NCBI GenBank assembly: GCA_031256575.1
Contig: JAIRQI010000091.1
Location: 1 to 13,724, forward strand
Direction: 5' to 3'
DNA: 13,724 bases
Source of the DNA: Coriobacteriales bacterium
GTDB taxonomy: Bacteria; Actinomycetota; Coriobacteriia; Coriobacteriales; UBA8131
How positions within the stretch are numbered: position 1 is the stretch's first letter; the number at the start of each line of letters is the position of its first letter. The notes under the pieces are model-generated. The model saw nothing but the letters and a program-made list of their open reading frames with translations. It did no database searches and was not told the origin of the DNA. Positions 1 to 7,343 of the stretch are shown here, piece by piece. A program made the translations under genes and the position numbers.

Positions 1-714
1 AATATCTATGCCATGCAGTTCGCTGAGCAGGAGAGTGGCTTTTTTGCTGGTATCGCTGCAGCCATGCAGACCAAGACCGGCAAAGTAGCCAGTGTCCACG
101 GCATCGCTTATCCCTCCAATGTCAACTACCAGTGGGGTTTTGAGAGCGGAGTCAACTACGCAAACAAGTACCTGAATACCAAAGCTGCAGTTGTCTCTCT
201 CCCAAGCTACGCCGGAACTGATATGGCTGGCAACAATGTCGGAGGCAACTACGTCAATAATTTCTCCGACGAGGCTACCGGCAAGGTTATTGGCGAGGCT
301 TTACTGGCTGCTGGAGTAGACATCATCTTTGTAGCTGCTGGCGCTTCAGGCAATGGAGTCTTCACCGCTGTCAAAGAGAACGGCAAGGCCCTGGTAATTG
401 GCTGCGATGTTGACCAGTACGCTGATGGAGTGAACGGATCATCCAACATCGTCTTGACCAGTGCTTTGAAAGTGATGTCTCCGAACATCACCAAGCAGTT
501 GGAAGCTATCAATGATGGCTCTTTCAAAGGCGGCAACTATACTCTGACTGCTGCTTCTGACTCAACCGGTTATGTTTCAACCGCTGGCCACCATCAGCTG
601 ACTGATGAAACCTTGGCTGCGCTAGAAGAAGCTTACGGTTTGGTAAAGTCAGGCAGTATTGTTCCAGCATCGAATTTCAACGGTTATACACCGAGCAACT
701 TCAAAGGCTATTAA
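1..714 (+). CDS. BMP-family nucleoside-binding lipoprotein, 3' part
   Basis: This is the C-terminal 237 residues of a substrate-binding protein of the Bmp/PnrA family. The frame is already open at base 1 (N-I-Y-A-M-Q-F), so the true start, signal peptide and lipobox lie upstream of the window. Visible family features are the FAEQESGFFAG segment, the glycine-rich AAGASGNGVF loop, and VIGCDVDQY, which matches the conserved v-G-v-D-x-D-q strand. The family captures purine nucleosides outside the membrane and passes them to a permease pair. The importer genes directly downstream support that role. It ends with TAA and is followed by a strong hairpin, so it is probably made in excess over the membrane subunits. 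The exact ligand cannot be read because the N-terminal half of the binding cleft is missing. Confidence 0.93.
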   Translation, partial: NIYAMQFAEQESGFFAGIAAAMQTKTGKVASVHGIAYPSNVNYQWGFESGVNYANKYLNTKAAVVSLPSYAGTDMAGNNVGGNYVNNFSDEATGKVIGEALLAAGVDIIFVAAGASGNGVFTAVKENGKALVIGCDVDQYADGVNGSSNIVLTSALKVMSPNITKQLEAINDGSFKGGNYTLTAASDSTGYVSTAGHHQLTDETLAALEEAYGLVKSGSIVPASNFNGYTPSNFKGY

Positions 715-773
715 ACTTACGGCTTGATTGTCCTTTAATACGCCGGGTCGGTAAAATAAACCCAGACTTGACC

Positions 774-812
774 ACACCCGGGCTCGGTATTACTGGGCCC
801 GGGTGTTTATTA
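774..812 (+). terminator. Hairpin terminator/attenuator after the binding-protein gene
   Basis: Bases 774-783 (acacccgggc) pair perfectly with 797-806 (gcccgggtgt). Pairing can continue inward through 784-787 with 793-796, with two G-U wobbles, leaving a five-base loop. A weak T-rich run (tttatta) follows. Lying between the binding-protein gene and its ATPase gene, it could end most transcripts and let a fraction read through. The U tract is short, so partial termination or 3'-end protection of the upstream mRNA is as likely as full termination. Confidence 0.75.
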
Positions 813-822
813 GTAAGCACTC

Positions 823-827
823 AGGAG
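823..827 (+). promoter_or_regulatory. Ribosome binding site fixing the ATPase start
   Basis: AGGAG lies six bases before the ATG at 834. The frame stays open back to an ATG at 768, but that longer start would place the coding region through the terminator hairpin and add 22 residues with no family similarity. The start at 834 gives M-S-E-T-I-L-E-L, the usual beginning of this ATPase family. Confidence 0.85.
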
Positions 828-833
828 CAGACA

Positions 834-2360
834 ATGTCTGAGACTATCCTCGAACTGAAGCACATCAGCAAACGCTTCCCGGGCGTGATTGCCAACAACG
901 ACATCAGCTTAGAAATCCAACGTGGTGAGATATTTGCCTTCTTAGGCGAAAACGGTGCTGGTAAGTCCACGCTGGCCAGCATCATCTTCGGCATGTACAG
1001 CCCGGATGCCGGTGAGATCATCTTGCGTGGCCAAGCTGTTCAAATAAACAGTCCGGCTCGAGCTGTAGAGCTGGATATCGGCATGGTACACCAGCACTTC
1101 AAGCTGGTCAGCAACTACAGCGTGACAGAGAACATCATCCTCGGACGTGAACCAATCAAACGGCTTTTAGGGATAATACCAGCCATCGACTACAAGAAAG
1201 CTCGCGCCCAGGTACAAGAACTAATCGACCGCTATGACTTTGACCTTAGTGCTGATGACCTGATCGAGGACCTCAATGTCTCAAGTCAGCAACGCGTAGA
1301 GATACTGAAGATGCTCTACCGTGATGCTGAGATCCTAATCTTTGACGAGCCGACAGCCATGCTCACCCCCCAAGAAATCGATAGCCTGCTGGCGATTATC
1401 AGGCGGCTCCGCGAAGCTGGCAAGACTATCATTTTGATTACCCATAAACTGGAGGAGATCAAACTGGTTGCCGACCGCTGTGCCATCATGAGCCGGGGAC
1501 ATCTGATTGATGTCTATGATGTCCAGACAACCTCAACCCAATTGATGGCTAATAGAATGGTCGGACGCCAGCTCTCATTTCAGCTTGATAAGGCTCCAGC
1601 GCACTTTGGACCAGCAGTTCTGGAACTGAAAGAGCTCTCTGTCATCGATGCTTTCAAGGTCAAACGTCTGGATAAGGCCAGCTTCACCGTACATGCCGGC
1701 GAGGTCTTTGCTTTGGCTGGTGTTGCCGGCAATGGACAGATTCAACTGGCTGATGCGCTGGCAGGGCTGGTCCAACACAGTGGGCAGATCATCTTGAATG
1801 GCCAAGATATCTCGCAAGCCAGCGTGCGCAAGCGCATTCAAAGTGGCCTGGCCTATATTCCTGAAGACCGCCATGGTGTAGGCTTGTTCCTGGATTTTGA
1901 TGTTACTGAGAACCTTATCTCAAAGCAGTATTATCGCCCACCGTTTGCTCACTGGGCTTTTCTCCAGAAAAAGACTAGCCAACGCTATGCTGAACTGCTG
2001 ATTGTCCGTTATGACGTGCGTTGCGCCCAGGGGCCGGCAACTATCGTCCGCTCCATGAGCGGTGGCAACCAACAGAAACTGATTATTGCTCGCGAGCTTG
2101 ATACCCATGCTGACCTGGTAATCTTTGTTCAACCAACCCGGGGTCTGGATATCGGGGCCACCTTAAGCATCCGGCAAAGAATCATCGACGAGCGCAATAG
2201 CGGCAAAGCCGTACTCCTGATCTCCTTGGAGCTAGAAGAGGTGCTGACAGTGGCTGATAACATCGCTGTCATCTTCAACGGTAACCTGACTAAGGTCACA
2301 CCAGCTGCCGAGATCAGTCTGGCTGAGCTAGGGGAGTACATGATGGGTGTGCGGCAATGA
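834..2360 (+). CDS. Nucleoside ABC transporter ATPase, two fused nucleotide-binding domains
   Basis: A 508-residue cytoplasmic ATPase of the NupO/YufO type (RbsA-like double cassette) that powers nucleoside import through the two permeases downstream. Domain 1 has Walker A GENGAGKST (38-46), a Q-loop near 87, Walker B ILIFDEP with E172, and H204. Its signature reads LNVSSQQR (147-154), where relatives usually have LSVGxQQR. Domain 2 has the family's degenerate Walker A (GVAGNGQ, 296-302), YIPEDRHGVG (341-350), an intact signature MSGGNQQ (408-414), and Q433 in place of the catalytic glutamate. The intact composite site is therefore Walker A/B of domain 1 with the domain 2 signature. The other site looks non-catalytic, as is known for this family, and here its signature is eroded as well. 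The stop codon overlaps the next start by four bases (ATGA). Confidence 0.95.
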   Translation: MSETILELKHISKRFPGVIANNDISLEIQRGEIFAFLGENGAGKSTLASIIFGMYSPDAGEIILRGQAVQINSPARAVELDIGMVHQHFKLVSNYSVTENIILGREPIKRLLGIIPAIDYKKARAQVQELIDRYDFDLSADDLIEDLNVSSQQRVEILKMLYRDAEILIFDEPTAMLTPQEIDSLLAIIRRLREAGKTIILITHKLEEIKLVADRCAIMSRGHLIDVYDVQTTSTQLMANRMVGRQLSFQLDKAPAHFGPAVLELKELSVIDAFKVKRLDKASFTVHAGEVFALAGVAGNGQIQLADALAGLVQHSGQIILNGQDISQASVRKRIQSGLAYIPEDRHGVGLFLDFDVTENLISKQYYRPPFAHWAFLQKKTSQRYAELLIVRYDVRCAQGPATIVRSMSGGNQQKLIIARELDTHADLVIFVQPTRGLDIGATLSIRQRIIDERNSGKAVLLISLELEEVLTVADNIAVIFNGNLTKVTPAAEISLAELGEYMMGVRQ

Positions 2361-3544
2361 ACCAGGCAAGCTCCGAGACCAAGTCCCGCTCAACCAATTG
2401 GCTACTCAGGATCCTTCGTTATCCGCGTACCCAGAACCTGGTGATTGCCATACTGGCGGTGTTGATGGCACTGGTTGCAATCAGCCTGGTGATCGTGATT
2501 ATCGGCAAGAACCCCCTGACGGTGTTTGTCTCCCTATTACGTGGTTCTGGCTGGCTACCGAAGCCGCGCTACGCCAGCGGCCGCAGCATGCTGACTGACT
2601 TTCTCGGCCTTTTAGACGCTCTGACTCCGATGATTTTTGCAGCGATTGCGGTAGCGATAGCTTTTAAAGCTGGGTTATTCAACATTGGCATCTCGGGGCA
2701 GATGTTGACTGGCGGCTTTCTAGCCACAGTGTTGATCGGTTATAGCCAGCTGGACGCAGTTCTCGCTAAACCCCTGGTACTGCTGGTCGGAGCGTTAAGC
2801 GGAGCAATGTTGGCGTTATTCGTCGGTTGGCTGAAAGCCAACTTCAATATCCACGAGGTAGTCTCAACCATCATGTTGAACTATGTGGTCCAATACATCG
2901 TCAGTTTCTTTATCAAAGGGTATTTCATCGAACCAGTCTCCCGTCAATCCCATACAGTCTCCGTTGCTTCCCGCTTGACCTTGGTAAATGTGCAGATTGG
3001 AGCAGTGGAAACCCGCATACCGCTCTGCTTTTTACTAGCTGTCGGTCTGGCTGGGGTCTTCTACCTGATTTTGGCTCGGACTCGGCTGGGTTATGAGATC
3101 CGCGCTGTCGGCTCGAACCGTCAAGCTGCTGAATACTCCGGTATCTCCAGCCGGCGGACAATCATGTTGACCATGGCTCTCTCCGGAGCAGCTGCTGGCT
3201 TGGCTGGTGTCACCTACTACCTGGGTTACTACAACTCGATAATGCCTGGTGATCTGAGCTCGGTCGGCTTCGATTCCATTGCTGTAGCTTTGTTGGCCAG
3301 TGCCAACCCTCTGGCCTGTGTGCTTTCGGCAATGCTGATCACCAGTCTGAGCTATGGCAGCAACTATATGAGCTCGGTTGCCGATGTCAGTGAATATATC
3401 GCCTCCCTGCTGATCGGCATCGTGCTGCTGTTCAGCGCCTGCAGCGGTTTCTTAAAATACCTGGTCAACCGTAACAACCTGGCTGTTGACCAGTCTGATG
3501 ACAGAGAAGAACCCGGCAGCACACCAGCGACTGGAGGTGACTGA
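2357..3544 (+). CDS. Nucleoside ABC transporter permease 1 (YufP/NupP-like)
   Basis: A 395-residue integral membrane permease of the BPD_transp_2 family and the larger of the two importer permeases. After a basic N-terminus, a hydrophobic helix covers about 27-50, and several more helices run to about 366, followed by a charged hydrophilic tail. Family motifs visible are FNIGISGQM (108-116), HEVVSTIMLNY (166-176), GYEIRAVGSN (245-254), the cytoplasmic loop that should contact the ATPase, and FDSIAVALL (305-313). Relatives usually have G where S307 and A314 stand, a mild deviation. There is no clear Shine-Dalgarno sequence directly before the start, so translation is probably coupled to the ATPase gene through the ATGA overlap. 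It is expected to pair with the next gene product as a heterodimeric channel. Confidence 0.93.
   Translation: MNQASSETKSRSTNWLLRILRYPRTQNLVIAILAVLMALVAISLVIVIIGKNPLTVFVSLLRGSGWLPKPRYASGRSMLTDFLGLLDALTPMIFAAIAVAIAFKAGLFNIGISGQMLTGGFLATVLIGYSQLDAVLAKPLVLLVGALSGAMLALFVGWLKANFNIHEVVSTIMLNYVVQYIVSFFIKGYFIEPVSRQSHTVSVASRLTLVNVQIGAVETRIPLCFLLAVGLAGVFYLILARTRLGYEIRAVGSNRQAAEYSGISSRRTIMLTMALSGAAAGLAGVTYYLGYYNSIMPGDLSSVGFDSIAVALLASANPLACVLSAMLITSLSYGSNYMSSVADVSEYIASLLIGIVLLFSACSGFLKYLVNRNNLAVDQSDDREEPGSTPATGGD
3533..3537 (+). promoter_or_regulatory. Ribosome binding site for permease 2
   Basis: GGAGG, within GGAGGTGA, lies six bases before the ATG at 3544. It is embedded in the last codons of permease 1, so the second permease has its own strong initiation signal as well as stop-start overlap. 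Confidence 0.8.
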
Positions 3545-4506
3545 TGCTCAACCAGGTAATAATTGATGGGCTGGCTTTCGCCCTGCCACTGCTGGTGATT
3601 GCCATCGGCGGCATCTTCTCCGAACACTCCGGAGTCACCAACCTGGCCCTGGAGGGCCTACTGGGTTTTGGAGCCTTCAGCGGGGGACTCTGTTTCACCA
3701 TCCTGGTTCAATTCATCCCCTTTGACTCAGCGGTCGCCTTTTATGTCAGTTTCATAGCTGCTGCCCTCGGCGGTGCAACCTTCTCATTGATCCATGCCCT
3801 GCTCTGCATCCGCCTCCAAGCCAACCAGGTGATCAGTGGAGTAGTCATCAATATCGCCGCCATGGCTCTGACTGGTTTTCTCACTGCGCAACTGAACCAG
3901 TCCTTCTTCTCGGGCAGCTCGAACAAGTTCTTCTTATCAACCGCGCCACGCTATACGCTTGACCTGTTGTCCGGCTTGCCGATACTCGGTGGCCTGGTCA
4001 CAAACGTCTACCCCTTCGAGATCATTGCTCTGCTACTGGTCGTTATATGCTGGTTTTTGTTGTACCGCACCCGCTTTGGCTTACATCTGAGGGCTTGTGG
4101 AGACAACCCCCAGTCGGTGGATGCAGCAGGTTTATCAGTTGCTCGCATCCGACTGGTTGCTGTGATGATATCTGGCGGGCTAGCTGGTGTCGGGGGTATC
4201 TGCTTCGCCTACTCGATCAGCACCAATGTCTCTCCGGCAATCTATTTCGGTGCTGGTTTTCTGGCAATTGCGGCTCTAATCTTCGGAAACTGGCAGATCA
4301 TCCCAACCTTGGGAGCCTGTTTGATCTTCGGCTTAGCTCGGGCTGCTTCATTTCAGTTGGTACTGCTCTTAGAGATGGATTCATCGATCTTTGACCTGGC
4401 AATGATTGTTCCCTATGTATTAGTGCTGGTACTTTTGGTATTCTTCTCCAAGAACAATCGTGCACCAAAGGCGCTCGGGCAAGTCTACGATAAGGGCCAG
4501 AGCTGA
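3544..4506 (+). CDS. Nucleoside ABC transporter permease 2 (YufQ/NupQ-like)
   Basis: A 320-residue integral membrane permease, the smaller partner of the upstream permease. Family features are GVTNLALEGLLGFGAF (30-45), a hydrophobic stretch with ANQVISGVVINI (93-104), the ATPase-contacting loop GLHLRACGDNPQSVDAAGLS, and FGAGFLAIAALIFGNWQ near the C-terminus. Length and spacing of motifs match the family. Its ATG overlaps the TGA of permease 1 by one base. The next gene, valS, starts only 17 bp after its stop with no terminator between, so the importer transcript probably runs into the synthetase gene. Confidence 0.93.
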   Translation: MLNQVIIDGLAFALPLLVIAIGGIFSEHSGVTNLALEGLLGFGAFSGGLCFTILVQFIPFDSAVAFYVSFIAAALGGATFSLIHALLCIRLQANQVISGVVINIAAMALTGFLTAQLNQSFFSGSSNKFFLSTAPRYTLDLLSGLPILGGLVTNVYPFEIIALLLVVICWFLLYRTRFGLHLRACGDNPQSVDAAGLSVARIRLVAVMISGGLAGVGGICFAYSISTNVSPAIYFGAGFLAIAALIFGNWQIIPTLGACLIFGLARAASFQLVLLLEMDSSIFDLAMIVPYVLVLVLLVFFSKNNRAPKALGQVYDKGQS

Positions 4507-4512
4507 TTAGAC

Positions 4513-4518
4513 AAGGGA
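4513..4518 (+). promoter_or_regulatory. Ribosome binding site for valS
   Basis: AAGGGA lies five bases before the ATG at 4524, in a 17-bp gap after the permease stop. The gap is too short for a promoter plus T-box leader, so any amino-acid-responsive control of valS must act further upstream or not at all. Confidence 0.7.
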
Positions 4519-4523
4519 AACGC

Positions 4524-7316
4524 ATGACTGAAATGCCAAAAAACTATGATCCAGCGGCAATCGAGGCTCCGCTCTTTGCCAAATGGCTGAAGGCCGGCTA
4601 CTTTGAACGCGATGCCGCCGGCTTTGCCGATCTACAGCTGGAGCCCTATACCATCGTTATCCCGCCTCCCAACGTTACTGGCTCTTTACATATGGGACAT
4701 GCCTTAAACAACACCTTGCAAGACATCCTGATCCGCCGGGCACGTATGCAAAAGCGTCCGACCCGCTGGATCGTTGGTACCGACCATGCCGGTATTGCCA
4801 CCCAGAACCGCGTCGAAAGCAAGCTGGCCAAGGAAGGCCTGACCCGCTTCGATGTCGGCCGTGAGGCCTTTGTCGAAGCCTGCTGGGAATGGCGGGAGCT
4901 GTACGGCTCCACAATCATCGAGCAGCTTAAAGGCATGGGCTGCAGTTGTGATTTCACTTCTGAGAAATTCACGATGGATAAGAACTATGTGCAGGCTATC
5001 CGCAAGGTCTTTGTGGACTGGTACCATGCCGGTCTCATATACAAGGGCTTGCGCATCATCAATTGGTGCCCGCGTTGCACTACTGCTCTGGCTGATGACG
5101 AGGTGCATCACCTGGATGTCGAGTCGCACCTCTGGTATGTCAAATACCCGCTGGTCCAGCCGGTGGGGGAGACAGAATACCTGGTGGTGGCGACCACTCG
5201 CCCCGAGACCATGCTGGGTGATACCGCGGTGGCTGTAAATCCGACCGACCCCCGCTACCTCGCTTTGTTGGCAGCGGGCGCCCAGATTCGCCTGCCTTTG
5301 ATGGACCGGGTCATCCCTGTGGTTGCTGATGATTATGTGGAGACAAGCTTTGGCACTGGTGCTGTCAAGGTCACCCCAGCCCATGACCCCAATGACTTTG
5401 AAATCGCCAAGCGGCATGACTTGCCGCAGATTAACATCTTCACCCCGGAAGCTTATATCAACGAGAACGGTGGACAGTTTGTGGGCCTCAACCGAGACGA
5501 TGCCCGCCTGGCTGTGCTGGCCGAACTGGAAGCTCTAGGCCTGATTGACCATATTGAGGAATACAGCCATGCGGTGGGGCATTGCTACCGTTGTGACACT
5601 GTCATTGAACCTTGGGCCTCTGAACAATGGTTTGTGGCGATGGCTGACCTGGCTGCACCTGCCATAGAAGTGGTCCGTGACAAACAGGTGCGCTTTAACC
5701 CCCAACGCTGGGAGAAAGTCTATTTTCAGTGGATGGAGAATATCCGGGACTGGTGTATCTCCCGTCAGCTCTGGTGGGGCCATCGCATCCCGGTCTTTTA
5801 CTGTGACCAGTGCGGTTGGCAAGATGCCTTGCTTGAAGACCAATCACACTGCCCGGTCTGCTCAGCCGAACTGCATCAGGATGAGGATGTCCTAGACACC
5901 TGGTTCAGCTCCCAGCTCTGGCCCTTTGCTACCTACGGCTGGCCTGGTGAGCCTGAGCATGCCGCGGACCTGGCCAGAAATTATCCGACCCAGGTCTTAT
6001 CCACAGCCCGAGACATCATCTTTTTGTGGGTGGCCCGGATGATTATGAGCTCGCTTTATTTCTTAGACGGCAGCGTGCCCTTTGCCGATGTGATTATTCA
6101 TCCGACTGTCTTGGACCGCTTCGGAAACATCATGAGCAAGTCTCGGGGCAATGGCATCGACCCCATGGACCTGGTTGGCGAGTTTGGTGCCGATGTCATG
6201 CGCTTTGGCCTGGCTGCCCAGGTCACCGGCACTCAGGACCTGAAGTTCGACCGTGAAAAACTGGGTGTCTACCGCAATTTCGCAACCAAGATTCACAATG
6301 CGGCGCGCTTCATCTTCATGAACCTGGATGGGTTTACAGCCGCTGGCAGCACTACCAACACAGTTCAAACACCTGTGGATAAAACCTTGGCTTTAGAAGC
6401 TGCGAGCGCAGCGGTCGCTGACAGTACAGCCGTACAGACTGACATTTCAACTGTGCAGCCGGAAGCCCTGACCTTGGCTGACCGCTGGATACTCTCCCGC
6501 CTGGCCAGGTTGACCGCGCAGTTGAATGAGCAGTCAACTCGGTTTGAGTTTGGTAGCCAGGCTCGGGCGCTATACAGCTTTTTCTGGAATGAGTTCTGTG
6601 ACTGGTACATCGAGTTTGCCAAAAACCAACTTGCTGGAAGCCCCGCCGAGCGCGCATCAGCGCAACGTAACCTGGTCTTTGTCCTAGATCAGGCTCTGCG
6701 TCTGTTGCATCCGATGATGCCCTTCTTAACCGAGAGCATCTGGTTGGAATTACCGCATGGCGATACTCACCCCTCGCTGGTAGTGGCCGATTGGCCAGAC
6801 CAGCAACAGTTGGCGGTCTACCTAGATGACCAGGCTGAGCGCTCCAGCGATCTGCTGATAGCTGTTATCAGCGCTCTGCGTTCAACCCGGGCCCGCTACC
6901 GTATCTCACCCAAAACCGCGCTCTCGGTCAGCATCCGGTTGACTGGTAACGATACCGCGACCGATGCCCGTCTACTGACTGCACTAGGAGAGCAGCTGAC
7001 CAGCCTAGCTAACTGCCAGGTTCTCGAGCTATCCAAAGATGCCAGCCAGCCGGAGCAATCAGTGATTGTCTTGGCCGATGATCTAGAAATCTACATCGTC
7101 TTAGCCGGCTTGATTGACTTTGCTGCTGAGCTAGCCCGCTTAAGCAAGGACTGCCAGGCTCGTCAGACTGATGCGGAGCGTCTACAAAAGAAGCTGGCCA
7201 ATCCTGGCTTTACAAGTAAGGCGGCTCCCGAGGTTATCAGCAAAGCCCAAGACGACCTGGAGAAACTGACTGCTGAAATCAATGGCTTGCAAGCTCAGAT
7301 TGCTGAATTGCAGTAG
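4524..7316 (+). CDS. valS: Valyl-tRNA synthetase
   Basis: A 930-residue class I aminoacyl-tRNA synthetase that charges tRNA-Val with valine in the cytoplasm and edits misactivated threonine. The HIGH motif reads HMGH (56-59) after PPPNVTGSL. The editing (CP1) insert includes TTRPETMLGDTAVAV and GTGAVKVTPAHDPND. WCISRQLWWGHRIP and DTWFSSQLWPF mark the return to the catalytic core, with a zinc-ribbon-like C427-x2-C430 and C443-x2-C446 between them. The KMSKS loop reads I536-M-S-K-S540, so its first lysine is replaced while the second is kept. A linker of about 45 Ala/Thr/Ser-rich residues (604-649) precedes the anticodon-binding domain, which begins near LADRWILSR. The last 65 or so residues form the expected tRNA-binding coiled coil. 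Length is within the family range. folC follows after 27 bp. Confidence 0.97.
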   Translation: MTEMPKNYDPAAIEAPLFAKWLKAGYFERDAAGFADLQLEPYTIVIPPPNVTGSLHMGHALNNTLQDILIRRARMQKRPTRWIVGTDHAGIATQNRVESKLAKEGLTRFDVGREAFVEACWEWRELYGSTIIEQLKGMGCSCDFTSEKFTMDKNYVQAIRKVFVDWYHAGLIYKGLRIINWCPRCTTALADDEVHHLDVESHLWYVKYPLVQPVGETEYLVVATTRPETMLGDTAVAVNPTDPRYLALLAAGAQIRLPLMDRVIPVVADDYVETSFGTGAVKVTPAHDPNDFEIAKRHDLPQINIFTPEAYINENGGQFVGLNRDDARLAVLAELEALGLIDHIEEYSHAVGHCYRCDTVIEPWASEQWFVAMADLAAPAIEVVRDKQVRFNPQRWEKVYFQWMENIRDWCISRQLWWGHRIPVFYCDQCGWQDALLEDQSHCPVCSAELHQDEDVLDTWFSSQLWPFATYGWPGEPEHAADLARNYPTQVLSTARDIIFLWVARMIMSSLYFLDGSVPFADVIIHPTVLDRFGNIMSKSRGNGIDPMDLVGEFGADVMRFGLAAQVTGTQDLKFDREKLGVYRNFATKIHNAARFIFMNLDGFTAAGSTTNTVQTPVDKTLALEAASAAVADSTAVQTDISTVQPEALTLADRWILSRLARLTAQLNEQSTRFEFGSQARALYSFFWNEFCDWYIEFAKNQLAGSPAERASAQRNLVFVLDQALRLLHPMMPFLTESIWLELPHGDTHPSLVVADWPDQQQLAVYLDDQAERSSDLLIAVISALRSTRARYRISPKTALSVSIRLTGNDTATDARLLTALGEQLTSLANCQVLELSKDASQPEQSVIVLADDLEIYIVLAGLIDFAAELARLSKDCQARQTDAERLQKKLANPGFTSKAAPEVISKAQDDLEKLTAEINGLQAQIAELQ

Positions 7317-7343
7317 AATAGCTAGGCTTACTTAATTAACCTG

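Noticed and set aside
741..763. Second small hairpin gggt/accc upstream of the terminator
   Set aside because: Only four base pairs with an 11-base loop; expected by chance.
768..833. Longer N-terminus for the ATPase starting at an ATG at 768
   Set aside because: It runs through the terminator hairpin, has no ribosome site, and the added 22 residues match nothing, while AGGAG at 823 serves the ATG at 834.
4704..5417. Open frame of 237 codons on the minus strand inside valS
   Set aside because: It lies wholly within a clear valS coding region, has no family similarity, and is explained by the codon use of valS.
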